A stretch of 34,670 nucleotides of DNA from an uncultured Eubacterium sp. (GCA_910584065.1 CAJTZN010000040.1:1-34670), one strand, 5' to 3'; counted from the first letter of the stretch, positions 23,472 through 32,871 are shown. The notes: generated from the sequence alone by a model not told the origin. Translations and numbers: made by a program.

Positions 23472-24338
23472 ATGGAAAAACTCAGCAACCCCAAAGAAAC
23501 GATTCAGGTTTTGCAAAAACACGAATTTCAGTTTAAGAAAAAGTTTGGTCAGAATTTTCTCATCGACCCCCATGTATTGGATAAGATCGTTGATGCGGCA
23601 CAGATCACAGAGGACGATTTTGTGCTTGAGATCGGACCGGGGATCGGCACGCTCACCCAGTATTTGTGCGAACGCGCCAGACAGGTGCTGGCGGTGGAAA
23701 TAGACAAAAACCTCATCCCAATCCTGCACGAAACACTGTCGCCGTATGAAAACGTGGAAGTGCGAAATGGGGATATTTTGAAACAGGATATCCGGGAGAT
23801 CGCGCAGGACTATAATGACGGAAAACCGATCAAGGTTGTGGCTAATCTGCCATATTATATTACCACGCCGATTATTATGGAATTGTTTGAGAGCCGGGTG
23901 CCGCTCGCCAATGTGACAGTGATGGTGCAGAAAGAGGTGGCGGACCGGATGAAGGCGCAGCCGGGGAGCAAGGACTGCGGCGCGTTGTCGCTGGCTGTCC
24001 AGTATTACGCGAAACCATATATCGCTGCCTTTGTGCCGCCAAATTGCTTTATGCCGCGGCCGAAGGTGGGAAGCGCGGTGATCCGTCTCGAGTGCCGGGA
24101 GGAGGCGCCGGTGCGGGTGGCCGATGAAAAGCTTATGTTCCGGCTGATCCGGGCGTCTTTTAACCAGCGGAGAAAGACACTGCAAAACGGGATTGCAAAC
24201 AGCGGTGAATTGTCATTTTCGAAAGCGCAGGCGGCGGAGGCAATCGAACAAGCGGGACTGGATGCCAATGTCCGCGGGGAAAAGCTGGGACTTTCGGAGT
24301 TTGCGAAGCTGGCGGATCTGCTAGCTGAGAAAGTGTGA
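23472..24338 (+). CDS. rsmA: 16S rRNA dimethyladenosine transferase
   Basis: 288 residues. KKFGQNFLID at the N-terminus, the SAM-binding LEIGPGIGTLTQYL, AVEIDK, and the catalytic VANLPYYITTPI identify KsgA/RsmA. The C-terminus has FMPRPKVGSAVIRL and RASFNQRRKTLQN. It dimethylates two adjacent adenines near the 3' end of 16S rRNA during 30S maturation. The start has AAGGAATGG upstream and lies 50 bp after tatD. Confidence 0.97.
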   Translation: MEKLSNPKETIQVLQKHEFQFKKKFGQNFLIDPHVLDKIVDAAQITEDDFVLEIGPGIGTLTQYLCERARQVLAVEIDKNLIPILHETLSPYENVEVRNGDILKQDIREIAQDYNDGKPIKVVANLPYYITTPIIMELFESRVPLANVTVMVQKEVADRMKAQPGSKDCGALSLAVQYYAKPYIAAFVPPNCFMPRPKVGSAVIRLECREEAPVRVADEKLMFRLIRASFNQRRKTLQNGIANSGELSFSKAQAAEAIEQAGLDANVRGEKLGLSEFAKLADLLAEKV

Positions 24339-24351
24339 ATGGAGGAAAAAA

Positions 24352-25332
24352 ATGAGTGAAGAAATAAAAGAAACAGGACAGGAGACAATGGCGGATTTTG
24401 AGGATGAGATCAATGCCTCTTTTGTGACATTTCAGGAGGGGGATATCATCCGAGGAACGGTGGTTTCCGTCGAGGAGGAAGAAGTCATCTTGGATCTGCA
24501 GTCATTTTCACAGGGGGTCATCCCGGCGGAGGAATATAGCGACGATCCGGATTTCCATGCGATGGACGAGATCCGGGTAGGGGATGAACTGCGCGTGATG
24601 GTACTTTATGAGGATGAGATGGGACGGACGGTTTTGTCGCTCAAGCAGGCACGGAAAACGGAGAGCTGGGCCTCGCTGCGCGAGGCGCTGGAAAGCCGTC
24701 GTATTTACGAAGTGAAAGTGAAGGAAGCGGTCAACGCCGGTGTGGTAGCCTATGTAAACGGGATCCGTGGATTTATTCCGGCGTCCAAACTGGCACTTTC
24801 GTATGTGGAAGAGGGAGAACTGCCTGATTATGTGGGAAAAACGCTGAAAGTACGCGTGATCACCGCGGACGAGGACGCGGATAAGCTCGTATTGTCTGCC
24901 AAAGAGGTGGCGAAAGAAGAGGCGGCGGGTATTTACGAAAAGAAGCTGAACGCCCTGCAAAAAGGGTATATGACAGAAGGAACGGTGACTAGGATAGAGT
25001 CGTATGGCTGCTTTGTGGAGATTGGCGACGGGTTGACGGGGCTGGTACACATTTCCCAGATCTGCCATAAATTTTTGAAATCGCCAAAAGAAGTGGTGAA
25101 ACTCGGTATGAAGGTAAAAGTAAAGGTGCTGGATGTGGCCGATGGAAAGATCCGCCTCAGCATGAAGGAGGCAGAAGATCTGGCGCCGGAACTCGAGGAA
25201 GCGGAAAATCCTGCCGATGACGTGTCGATGGAATATACCGATGAGGAGGCGACGACATCGCTGGCAGGACTTTTGAAAGGGATTACGATTTTTCCAGCTG
25301 ATGATACATCCGATACGCATACGCTGCAGTAA
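24352..25332 (+). CDS. S1-domain RNA-binding protein (RpsA-like)
   Basis: 326 residues with three S1-type OB repeats: about 28-98 (GDIIRGTVVSVEEEEVILDL), about 115-185 (VNAGVVAYVNGIRGFIPASKL) and about 203-272 (GYMTEGTVTRIESYGCFVEIGDGLTGLVHISQI). The flanks are acidic. It matches the short S1 homologues of Firmicutes rather than the six-repeat E. coli protein, and probably binds mRNA at the ribosome. It lies 13 bp after rsmA. Its last 50 bp overlap the convergent membrane protease gene, and no terminator lies between them. Confidence 0.9.
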   Translation: MSEEIKETGQETMADFEDEINASFVTFQEGDIIRGTVVSVEEEEVILDLQSFSQGVIPAEEYSDDPDFHAMDEIRVGDELRVMVLYEDEMGRTVLSLKQARKTESWASLREALESRRIYEVKVKEAVNAGVVAYVNGIRGFIPASKLALSYVEEGELPDYVGKTLKVRVITADEDADKLVLSAKEVAKEEAAGIYEKKLNALQKGYMTEGTVTRIESYGCFVEIGDGLTGLVHISQICHKFLKSPKEVVKLGMKVKVKVLDVADGKIRLSMKEAEDLAPELEEAENPADDVSMEYTDEEATTSLAGLLKGITIFPADDTSDTHTLQ

Positions 25333-26113
25333 ACACGACGACGGTTCCGGTCAGGCAGAGGCTGATCATCATGTTGTTTAAAATGCCGACATTTGTCAGG
25401 TTGGCCGGCAGATAGCCGATGACGTGCAGGACGATGGCGATTGGAAACAGATGTTTTAATTCCTTGTGCTGGATGGCGAGGTAAATAAAGATGGCGAGGG
25501 AAGCCTGGAACACGAGGGCGAGAAGGCGCTCGATCCCGGCGGCAATATGGTCTGACGGCGGGATGGCGATCAGCTGCCGGATGGCCTCCGCCTGTGCGGC
25601 GGCGGTTTCGCCGGTGATGCCCAGTTTCTCGAAATAGCCGTCGATGCCGAATGAATTTACCAAAAACGCGATGACGATATTTCCCATCGTAAGGGAACTG
25701 CCGTAGGCGATCGTTTCAAAACTGCCGTGGCCGAATCCGAACAGGAACGCGTTTTCCCTGCCCTGGCGGGATTTCATACATCTCTTTAAGCCGATATATT
25801 TTCCGGTTTCCTGGAAGATACCGGCGACGACGGCGCCGTACACGGCGTAATACACCGGATGGTTCGACGGCGATAAAAATCCGGAGAGGGAAAGTCCGCG
25901 TAAAATGAGTGTATGAAAAAACTGTTCCCCGAAAAGGGCAAAGACGATATAAAATGCCATGCCGATGAAAAAAGAAGAAAGCTTTGTCTTCGTTTTTGTC
26001 CTGGATTTGTAGTACCCTAAAAAAAGAAAGGGAATGGCCGTGCATAAAAGAGCGATAATGACCATGCTCGTGATGGACTGTTGTGAAAACTGGTCTGCGA
26101 TCGTTTGGTTCAT
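25283..26113 (-). CDS. YhfC-type intramembrane protease (glutamic, PrsW-related)
   Basis: About 276 residues from ATG 26113, which has GAGGA at good spacing; an ATG at 26125 is the alternative. Seven or so hydrophobic segments are visible. The family's candidate catalytic residues lie in membrane segments: Glu in GIFQETGKYIGLK, His/Glu in GFGHGSFETI, and His in LHVIGYLPAN. Members are putative membrane-embedded proteases of unknown substrate. The gene converges on the S1-protein gene with a 50-bp tail overlap and is divergent from the yaaO operon. Confidence 0.83.
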   Translation of the reverse strand: MNQTIADQFSQQSITSMVIIALLCTAIPFLFLGYYKSRTKTKTKLSSFFIGMAFYIVFALFGEQFFHTLILRGLSLSGFLSPSNHPVYYAVYGAVVAGIFQETGKYIGLKRCMKSRQGRENAFLFGFGHGSFETIAYGSSLTMGNIVIAFLVNSFGIDGYFEKLGITGETAAAQAEAIRQLIAIPPSDHIAAGIERLLALVFQASLAIFIYLAIQHKELKHLFPIAIVLHVIGYLPANLTNVGILNNMMISLCLTGTVVVFTAAYAYRMYHQLEKS

Positions 26114-26317
26114 ATGGTTCCTCATTTCCGCCGCAGGTTTTTTGTCAATGTCTGACCCTGTGGCTTTTCGTCTGTATTTATTGTTTGCTCCGGATCATGC
26201 CGGTGCAGGGTCTGCGGCATCCGCCATAGGCAGAATATCGTTTGAACCCAACATCATTATAAACGAGTATCATGTAAAATACAACACATTTTGTTTGAGA
26301 AGCATTCGGAGGCTGCG

Positions 26318-27754
26318 ATGGAAACAGATTTGTATGAAACACTGACCCGATACGGACGGCAGGGGATCCTGCCGATGCACATGCCGGGACACAAGAGGAA
26401 TCCGTCCTTTGTGATGGAAAACCCGTACGGGATCGACGTGACCGAAGTGGCGGGGATGGATGACCTGCATCATCCCGAGGGGATGATCCGACGCAGGATG
26501 GATTGGGTCGCGGGGAAGTACCACTCGGAGAAGTCGTACCTTCTCATCAATGGGAGCACGGGCGGGATACTTTCCGCAATCGCGGCCTGCTGCCGGCACG
26601 GGGACCGGATCGCCGTGGCGAGAAACTGCCACAAATCGGTTTATCATGCCATCCGTCTGTTGGAACTGCGCCCCGTATACATGTATCCGGAAGAAACGGG
26701 CGGGGATCTCGATCGCCTCGGCATTCCCGGGATCCTTTCGCAGCAGGCGGTAGAACAGGTTTTGCGCAGATATGAAGACATACGCTGCGTTATACTCGTG
26801 TCACCCACGTATGAGGGAATCGTATCCCCGGTGCGGGAGATCGCGGAGGTGGCGGCGCGTTACGGGGTGCCTCTCATCGTGGACGAGGCGCATGGCGCGC
26901 ATTTTAACTGGCATCCTTCGTTTCCGGAAACAGCGGTGGAGGCGGGAGCGGATCTCGTCGTGGAGAGTCTGCATAAGACGCTGCCGTCCCTCACGCAGAC
27001 GGCCGTCATTCACGCCCGTTTTGGCCGGATCTCCAAAGAGCGTCTCGAATGGTGCCTGCAGACGTTTCAGTCGAGCAGTCCGTCTTATATACTGATGGCT
27101 GGCATCGATCGGTGTTTTGCATATATTGAGAGGGAAGGGCAGGAAGCGTTTGATCGGTATGTAGAAAATCTCCGGCAGTTTGAGGAGGAAATGAAACAGT
27201 TGAAGCGGTTGTACCTGTTTGATTCTCCCAGGAAGGAACGATCGAAGATCGTGATCGCCGCCGACCGCACGGGGATGTCAGGGAAGGAACTGGCAGAGTG
27301 TCTGCGAACGAGATACCGGATCGAGACAGAGATGAGCCTCGGGGAATACTGTATCGCTATGACGAGCGTTTGTGACGGGGCGCAGTCGTTTGAGAGGCTG
27401 GGGGCGGCATTGAAGGAAATTGACGCCGGACTGGCGTGGGTAGAAAAAGATGACTGTGGGTTTTCCTCTATATTTGACAGGGATCGTATCCGATATATAT
27501 GGCAGGAACCGGAGAGGGCCATGTACAGTTACGAGGCTGCTTTTTGTCCACGCGGGCGCGTACTGCTGGAACAGGCAGAAGGGCGCGTCGCGGCGGAAGA
27601 TGTGATGTTATATCCGCCCGGGATTCCGTTACTCGTTCAGGGAGAGGTTTTTTCCGGGGAAATGATTCGGACGATACAGGCTGGTATCGGCATGGGGTAC
27701 GCCATAGACGGCGTGGAAAATGGGCGTGCAAATGTCGTGGAAAAAGGAGGATAG
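26318..27754 (+). CDS. yaaO: Orn/Lys/Arg decarboxylase family PLP enzyme (YaaO type)
   Basis: 478 residues from ATG 26318 with GGAGG 5 nt upstream. PLP fold-type I motifs are MPGHKRNP, VAGMDDLHHPEG, LINGSTGGI, VSPTYEGI, VDEAHGAHF and the Schiff-base Lys in VESLHKTLPSLTQTA. A shorter C-terminal domain follows, as in YaaO/SpeA of Firmicutes. It probably decarboxylates arginine or lysine; which one cannot be said. First gene of a conserved operon, 2 bp before the kinase start. Confidence 0.92.
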   Translation: METDLYETLTRYGRQGILPMHMPGHKRNPSFVMENPYGIDVTEVAGMDDLHHPEGMIRRRMDWVAGKYHSEKSYLLINGSTGGILSAIAACCRHGDRIAVARNCHKSVYHAIRLLELRPVYMYPEETGGDLDRLGIPGILSQQAVEQVLRRYEDIRCVILVSPTYEGIVSPVREIAEVAARYGVPLIVDEAHGAHFNWHPSFPETAVEAGADLVVESLHKTLPSLTQTAVIHARFGRISKERLEWCLQTFQSSSPSYILMAGIDRCFAYIEREGQEAFDRYVENLRQFEEEMKQLKRLYLFDSPRKERSKIVIAADRTGMSGKELAECLRTRYRIETEMSLGEYCIAMTSVCDGAQSFERLGAALKEIDAGLAWVEKDDCGFSSIFDRDRIRYIWQEPERAMYSYEAAFCPRGRVLLEQAEGRVAAEDVMLYPPGIPLLVQGEVFSGEMIRTIQAGIGMGYAIDGVENGRANVVEKGG

Positions 27755-27756
27755 AT

Positions 27757-28356
27757 ATGGGAAAATTATTTGTAATCATGGGAAAAAGCGCGACGGGAAA
27801 AGATACGTTGTACAAAAAGATCAAGGAGCGCCATCCGGAGTTAAAAGAAATCGTCACCTATACGACGAGGCCGATCCGGAAAGGGGAGACCTATGGGAAA
27901 GAATATTTTTTTGTCTCCCAAGAAGAGATGTATGAGATGAAGGAGCAGGGAAAGATCATCGAGTGCAGGCAGTACAATACCGTGCTCGGGCCGTGGTTTT
28001 ATTTCACGGCGGACGACGGACAGATTGATTTTTCGACGGGTGATTACCTTTTGATCTCTACGCTGGCCGGATACGAAAAGCTGCAGGGAGTATTTGGCAT
28101 GGAACAAATAGTTCCGCTCTATATCGAGGTGGATGATATGGAAAGGCTTGAGCGCGCGGTGGCGAGGGAGAGAGCGCAGACGACTCCGTGTGTGCCGGAG
28201 CTGTGCCGGCGTTTTCTGGCGGATGAAGAAGATTTTTCAGAGGAGAAACTGCAGGAGGCAGGCATCGAAATTCGGATCATGAATAAGGATTGTGAGCAGG
28301 CGATAGAGCATATTGAAAAACTTATTTTTGGCAGCACGCATGTTGGACTGGATTAA
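27757..28356 (+). CDS. Guanylate-kinase-like protein in the tmk position
   Basis: 199 residues from ATG 27757 with AAAGGAGG 6 nt upstream. The P-loop is MGKSATGKDT instead of the usual GPSGxGKST, followed by the guanylate-kinase signature TYTTRPIRKGETYGKEYFF and a lid region rich in Arg. In Bacillus this operon position holds thymidylate kinase, tmk. The motifs here point to GMP-kinase-like specificity, but residues 94-130 diverge. It may be an extra GMP kinase or have another nucleoside-monophosphate substrate. Confidence 0.82.
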   Translation: MGKLFVIMGKSATGKDTLYKKIKERHPELKEIVTYTTRPIRKGETYGKEYFFVSQEEMYEMKEQGKIIECRQYNTVLGPWFYFTADDGQIDFSTGDYLLISTLAGYEKLQGVFGMEQIVPLYIEVDDMERLERAVARERAQTTPCVPELCRRFLADEEDFSEEKLQEAGIEIRIMNKDCEQAIEHIEKLIFGSTHVGLD

Positions 28357-28413
28357 ATGCGAAAAAAATGTTACAATGGAGAGTAGAACAGATTCCTGGG
28401 AGGAGATGAGACC

Positions 28414-28854
28414 GTGGATATTAAGATTGATCAGATTCAGCAGCCGACGATGGCGCAGACGGCGAGACCGGTTCAGGAAACCAGTGAGGACTTTAAGTTC
28501 ACCCTGATGAGCTCGCTGGAGGAGGACGGACTCCAGGCCAGGCTCACCCTGATGATGGAAGATATTACGATGCAGGGGAAAAAGCTGGGCAAGCATATGG
28601 ATGTAAGGGACATGAAACATTACCGCAAGCTGATCCAGGAGTTTATGAATGAGATTGTCAGCCGGTCTCACAAATTCAGCAGGGAGAACTTTTTGGACAG
28701 ACGGGGACGGCACCGGGTATACGGAATGATCAAACGGGTCAATTCAGCGCTTGACGAACTGGCGCAGGAGCTGATGAAAGATGAAAAAGATCATCTTGCG
28801 ATATTAGGTAAGATCGATGAGATACGCGGGCTTCTGCTCGATATTCTTACATGA
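28414..28854 (+). CDS. yaaR: YaaR family protein (DUF327)
   Basis: 146 residues. DFKFTLMSSLEEDGLQARLTLMMEDITMQGKKL, RDMKHYRKLIQEFMNEIV and RRGRHRVYGMIKRVNSALDELAQELM match the helical YaaR family, found next to holB in Firmicutes; its function is unknown. The GTG start has GGGAGGAG 8 nt upstream. It lies 57 bp after the kinase gene. Confidence 0.88.
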   Translation: MDIKIDQIQQPTMAQTARPVQETSEDFKFTLMSSLEEDGLQARLTLMMEDITMQGKKLGKHMDVRDMKHYRKLIQEFMNEIVSRSHKFSRENFLDRRGRHRVYGMIKRVNSALDELAQELMKDEKDHLAILGKIDEIRGLLLDILT

Positions 28855-28895
28855 AGCCGGAAACACACAGATGACAGATAAAGGAGGCGGTTGCT

Positions 28896-29882
28896 ATGTT
28901 TTTATTTTCAGAGATCATGGGACATGAGGATATTAAAGAGCATTTGCAGATGGCGATTCGTGGGGACAAGCCTTTTCACGCCTATATTTTCCACGGCGAG
29001 GTGGGGTGTGGAAAGGAGACGATGGCGAAAACATTTGCGGCCGGGCTGCAGTGCCAGTCCGAGATCAATAACCGGCCGTGCGGCGACTGTCCGTCCTGCA
29101 AGCAGATGGAATCGGGCAACCAGCCGGATGTGATCTGGGTGAACCGGGAACTGTCGAGCATCGGAGTGGATGATATACGCGAAAAGATCAATAGTTCGAT
29201 CGCGATCAAGCCATTTTCCAGTCCCTATAAAATATTTATCGTGCCGGAGGCGGACCGCATGACGGAGGCCGCGCAGAACGCTCTTTTGAAGACGATCGAG
29301 GAGCCGCCGGAATACGGGATCATCCTTCTTCTTACGAGCAATATGGATGCCATCCTTCCGACGATACAGTCGCGCTGCCTGAAACTGGAATTTCGTCCTC
29401 TTTCCACGGCAGCCATCGAAAAGTATCTGATCGAAAAATACGATGTCGTCGATTACCGCGCGCGCACGAGCGCTATTTTCGCTCAGGGAAATCTGGGGAA
29501 AGCGATCCGCTATATCGAATCCGAAGACTTTGAGGAAAAGCGCGATAAAGTATTAAGGATACTGAAAAATGTGCATACTATGGATGTTTCGGAGATGCTC
29601 GAGATCATTAAGGAAGTGGGCGAGGATAAAGCGGATGCCAAAGATTACATCGATCTCATGGTACTGTGGTACCGGGATGTATTGTTATTTAAGGCGACAA
29701 AGAATATGAACCATTTGATCTTCCAGGGGGAGTACCGCGCGATCTCGTCCGAGGCGAACCAGCGGGATTATGAAAAAATAGAGGAAATTTTAAGTGCTTT
29801 TGATAAAGCGAAGCTCCGGTTGAAGGCAAACGTAAATTTTGAGGTCGCGATGGAGTTAATGCTTTTGGCAATGAAGCAATAG
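28896..29882 (+). CDS. holB: DNA polymerase III delta-prime subunit
   Basis: 328 residues. Clamp-loader AAA+ motifs: FHGEVGCGKETMAKTFA (Walker A), the zinc module CQSEINNRPCGDCPSC, IVPEADRMTEAAQNALLKTIEEPP and the SRC motif (TIQSRCLKLEF). It helps load the beta clamp at replication forks. AAAGGAGG precedes ATG. In the expected yaaR-holB-ricT order. Confidence 0.96.
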   Translation: MFLFSEIMGHEDIKEHLQMAIRGDKPFHAYIFHGEVGCGKETMAKTFAAGLQCQSEINNRPCGDCPSCKQMESGNQPDVIWVNRELSSIGVDDIREKINSSIAIKPFSSPYKIFIVPEADRMTEAAQNALLKTIEEPPEYGIILLLTSNMDAILPTIQSRCLKLEFRPLSTAAIEKYLIEKYDVVDYRARTSAIFAQGNLGKAIRYIESEDFEEKRDKVLRILKNVHTMDVSEMLEIIKEVGEDKADAKDYIDLMVLWYRDVLLFKATKNMNHLIFQGEYRAISSEANQRDYEKIEEILSAFDKAKLRLKANVNFEVAMELMLLAMKQ

Positions 29883-29894
29883 GAGGAAAATAAA

Positions 29895-30803
29895 GTGAAA
29901 ACGATCATTGGAGTCCGGTTTCGGCAGGCGGGGAAAATCTACTATTTTGACCCGGGAAAACACGAAAATATCAAGAGGGGAACGCATGTCATCGTGGAGA
30001 CGGCAAAGGGCGTGGAATATGGTACGGTAGTCCTTCCGCCGACCGAGATGCCGGAAGAAAAAATCGTTGCCCCGCTCAAAGGTATCATACGGGTTGCCAC
30101 GAAAGCGGATGAAGAGAATGAATCCAAAAACCGGGAGAAGGAAAAGGACGCATTTGCCATCTGTCTCGAGAAGATCAGCAAACACGGTCTGGAGATGAAA
30201 TTGATCGCAGCGGAGTATACGTTTGATAAAAATAAGCTGTTGTTCTATTTTACGGCGGACGGACGCATTGATTTCCGCGAACTTGTGAAAGATCTGGCTT
30301 CGGTGTTCCGCACGAGGATCGAACTCCGTCAGATCGGTGTCCGCGACGAGACGAAGCTGCGGGGCGGTATCGGGATATGCGGGCGCGCGCTTTGCTGCCA
30401 CTCGTATCTGTCCGAGTTTGCCCCGGTATCCATTAAGATGGCGAAAGAGCAGAACCTCTCTTTGAATCCCACGAAAATATCGGGCGTGTGCGGCCGGTTG
30501 ATGTGCTGCCTGAAAAATGAAGAGGAAGCCTATGAGGAACTGAACAGCCATCTGCCGAATGTGGGCAGCCGTGTGAAGACGCCGGACGGATTGTCCGGTG
30601 AAGTGCAGAGCGTGAGTGTTCTGAAGCAGAAAGTCAAGGTCATCGTCAATCTGGAAGACGATGAAAAAGAAGTCCGGGAGTATTCGGCAGACGAATTAAA
30701 GTTTCGCCAGGAGCGGCGCCGTGACCGCCATGCCTCCGAGACCGATAAGGAACTGAAAAAACTGGAAGCGATGGAGAAGAAGGAAGGAAAGTCAAAGATC
30801 TGA
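29895..30803 (+). CDS. ricT: PSP1-domain protein RicT (YaaT)
   Basis: 302 residues. PSP1 features are VEYGTVVLPP in the N-terminal half and the Cys-rich GICGRALCCHSYLSEFAPVSIKMA followed by SGVCGRLMCCLKNEEEAYEEL. These cysteines contribute to iron-sulfur binding in the RicAFT (Y-) complex, which affects RNase Y activity and development in Bacillus. The GTG start has AGGAGG 8 nt upstream. The stop overlaps the next start by 1 nt (TGATG). The charged C-terminal tail is variable in the family. Confidence 0.95.
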   Translation: MKTIIGVRFRQAGKIYYFDPGKHENIKRGTHVIVETAKGVEYGTVVLPPTEMPEEKIVAPLKGIIRVATKADEENESKNREKEKDAFAICLEKISKHGLEMKLIAAEYTFDKNKLLFYFTADGRIDFRELVKDLASVFRTRIELRQIGVRDETKLRGGIGICGRALCCHSYLSEFAPVSIKMAKEQNLSLNPTKISGVCGRLMCCLKNEEEAYEELNSHLPNVGSRVKTPDGLSGEVQSVSVLKQKVKVIVNLEDDEKEVREYSADELKFRQERRRDRHASETDKELKKLEAMEKKEGKSKI

Positions 30804-31621
30804 TGGGACAGACGGAGCGCAGGAAACATATGGATGAACAAACGATCCGCACGGGAAAAACAGAAAAGGAGCATTCTTCCCCTGTTTCTGAAAAGGTGCC
30901 GCTTCTGCCGGGGGAGCGGCTCGACGATTTACAGCGGGATGGACTGATGATCATTCAGAATCCGAACTGGTTCTGTTTTGGCATGGATGCCGTTTTGCTG
31001 ACTGGGTTTGTGAGAGTGCCGAAACAAAGCCGAGTACTGGATCTCGGTTCAGGGAACGGGGTGATCCCGATCCTTCTGACTGCAAAGACGGAAGGAAACT
31101 ATTTTGAGGGATTGGAAATCCAGGCGGATATAGCGGAGATGGCGAACCGCAGCATCCGCTATAATGGTCTGGAAGACCGGGTACATATAACGATCGGCGA
31201 TATCAAGGAAGCATCTTCGTATTTTGAGGCGGCTTCCTTCGATGTTATTACGACCAATCCGCCATATATGATGCACTCGCACGGGCTGACGAATGAGGCA
31301 GGACATAAGGCGGTTGCCAGACATGAATTACTTTGTTCGCTCGATGATGTGCTGCGTGAGAGCGCAAAGCTTCTCAAACCGGGGGGGCATTTTTTTATGG
31401 TGCACCGGCCGTTCCGCCTGAGCGAGATCATGAATACGATGACAAAATACGCCCTGGAACCAAAGCGGATGCGTCTCGTCTATCCATACGTGGACAGGGA
31501 GCCGAATATGGTCCTGATCGAGGGGACACGGGGCGGGAATCCGGGGATGACAGTGGAAAAACCGTTGATCGTATACAAAGCAGTCAATGAATACACACAA
31601 GAGGTGCGGGAGCTGTATTAA
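30803..31621 (+). CDS. trmN6: tRNA1(Val) (adenine-N6)-methyltransferase-like (TrmN6)
   Basis: 272 residues. A class I SAM methyltransferase: VLDLGSGNGVIPILL, then the N6-adenine motif TTNPPYMM, and the YabB-type N-terminus RLDDLQRDGLMIIQNPNWFCFGMDAVLL. It probably methylates A37 of a tRNA. The first ATG overlaps the ricT stop; an ATG at 30830 with AGGA upstream would remove nine poorly conserved residues and is a fair alternative. Confidence 0.92.
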   Translation: MGQTERRKHMDEQTIRTGKTEKEHSSPVSEKVPLLPGERLDDLQRDGLMIIQNPNWFCFGMDAVLLTGFVRVPKQSRVLDLGSGNGVIPILLTAKTEGNYFEGLEIQADIAEMANRSIRYNGLEDRVHITIGDIKEASSYFEAASFDVITTNPPYMMHSHGLTNEAGHKAVARHELLCSLDDVLRESAKLLKPGGHFFMVHRPFRLSEIMNTMTKYALEPKRMRLVYPYVDREPNMVLIEGTRGGNPGMTVEKPLIVYKAVNEYTQEVRELY

Positions 31622-31642
31622 ATGTTAGAAGGAGACACTCAT

Positions 31643-32482
31643 ATGGGGACATTATATCTTTGCGCTACGCCGATTGGAAATCTGGAAGATATTACACTGC
31701 GCGTACTGCGTGTGTTGAAAGAGGTGGATCTGATCGCGGCGGAGGATACGAGACAGACGATCAAGCTGCTCAATCATTTTCATATCAAAACGCCGCTTAC
31801 CAGCTATCACGAGCACAATAAATTCCAAAAGACCCCGGTACTCGTAAAGGAATTGCTGGAGGGAAAGGAGATTGCGCTGGTGACCGATGCCGGAACGCCG
31901 GCGATCTCCGATCCCGGTGCGGAGCTTGCACTCGCAGCGTATGAGGCTGGTGTTCCGGTCACTTCCCTGCCGGGAGCTTCGGCGGTCGTCACGGCGCTTA
32001 CGTTATCGGGACTGCCGACGAGAAATTTTGCCTTTGAGGGATTTCTCCCGCAGGAATCAAAAGAGAGGGAGAGGGTGTTAAAAAGGCTCGCGGAAACGAC
32101 CTACACGACTGTATTTTATGAGGCGCCCCATCGGCTCCGGAAAACGCTGGAAGCGGTGGCGGAGGTGCTGCCCGGGCAGAGGAAGATCGCAGTCTGCCAC
32201 GAACTGACGAAAAAGCATGAATCCGTGCTGCAGTGTACGTTGGCGGAGGCGGCCGCCTATTACCGCGACAATGAGCCGAAAGGCGAGTTTGTGTTTGTCG
32301 TAGAGGGGGCAGATGCCCTGGAGTTGGAGCGAAAGGAGAGGGAGAAGTGGAACGAGGTGCCGCTGACCGACCATATGGAGCGCTATCTGTCTCAGGGGAT
32401 GGGACGGAATGAGGCGATGAGGGCGGTGGCGAAAGAGAGAGGAATGACAAAGAACCAGGTGTATAAAGAGTTGCTCTCATAA
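31643..32482 (+). CDS. rsmI: 16S rRNA (cytidine-2'-O)-methyltransferase
   Basis: 279 residues from ATG 31643, with AAGGAG 8 nt upstream; an ATG at 31622 lacks one. The tetrapyrrole-methylase-fold motifs of RsmI are clear: LYLCATPIGNLEDITLR, AAEDTRQT, TSYHEHN, LVTDAGTPAISDPG, TSLPGASAVVTAL and FEGFLP. It methylates C1402 of 16S rRNA. Last gene of the yaaO operon. Confidence 0.97.
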   Translation: MGTLYLCATPIGNLEDITLRVLRVLKEVDLIAAEDTRQTIKLLNHFHIKTPLTSYHEHNKFQKTPVLVKELLEGKEIALVTDAGTPAISDPGAELALAAYEAGVPVTSLPGASAVVTALTLSGLPTRNFAFEGFLPQESKERERVLKRLAETTYTTVFYEAPHRLRKTLEAVAEVLPGQRKIAVCHELTKKHESVLQCTLAEAAAYYRDNEPKGEFVFVVEGADALELERKEREKWNEVPLTDHMERYLSQGMGRNEAMRAVAKERGMTKNQVYKELLS

Positions 32483-32559
32483 CAAAGAGCAGATGGTCAA
32501 CGACAATTCCTGCACCAGGCTTTTAAGGAAAAAAGAAAAGGGGAAAATTGGTAAAAGAA

Positions 32560-32597
32560 GATAAAAGGAAAGGCAGGAGTCTAGGGGGGCTCCTGCC
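32560..32597 (-). terminator. Terminator of abrB (perhaps bidirectional)
   Basis: GGCAGGAG/CTCCTGCC, a perfect 8-bp stem with a 10-nt loop (32572-32597). On the minus strand it runs into TTTCCTTTTAT and lies 20 bp after the abrB stop. On the plus strand no T tract follows, so the end of the rsmI transcript is less clear. Confidence 0.7.
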
Positions 32598-32616
32598 ACA
32601 CTAAAGGGATATATGA

Positions 32617-32871
32617 TTAAATTAAACCAGCTAGCTTTGATAATTCCTCGATCGACTGCTTGGAAACCAGTTTTCCGTGATACTCGATCAAGTCTTCCTG
32701 TGATCCGGTAAAAATGTCACCGGCTTCATGTTTCGTCAATATGATCTTATTGTCTTCGGTATAAATTTCCAAGGACTCTCTGTCAGCAATTCCGAGAGAA
32801 CGCCGAAGTTCAATTGGAATGGTAATGCGGCCTAACATATCTAACTGTCTTACGATTCCCATGTCCTTCAT
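32617..32871 (-). CDS. abrB: AbrB family transition-state regulator
   Basis: 84 residues. MKDMGIVRQLDMLGRITIPIELRRSLGIADRESLEIYTEDNKIILTK is the swapped-hairpin AbrB DNA-binding domain, close to the Bacillus form. The remaining 35 residues are the dimerisation tail. It represses post-exponential genes in Bacillus. GAAGGAG precedes ATG. Facing rsmI tail to tail, as in Bacillus. Confidence 0.94.
   Translation of the reverse strand: MKDMGIVRQLDMLGRITIPIELRRSLGIADRESLEIYTEDNKIILTKHEAGDIFTGSQEDLIEYHGKLVSKQSIEELSKLAGLI

Noticed and set aside
27499..27756. Extension of the guanylate-kinase-like frame into yaaO
   Set aside because: The extension overlaps the end of yaaO in another frame and is Arg/Gly-rich; AAAGGAGG marks ATG 27757.
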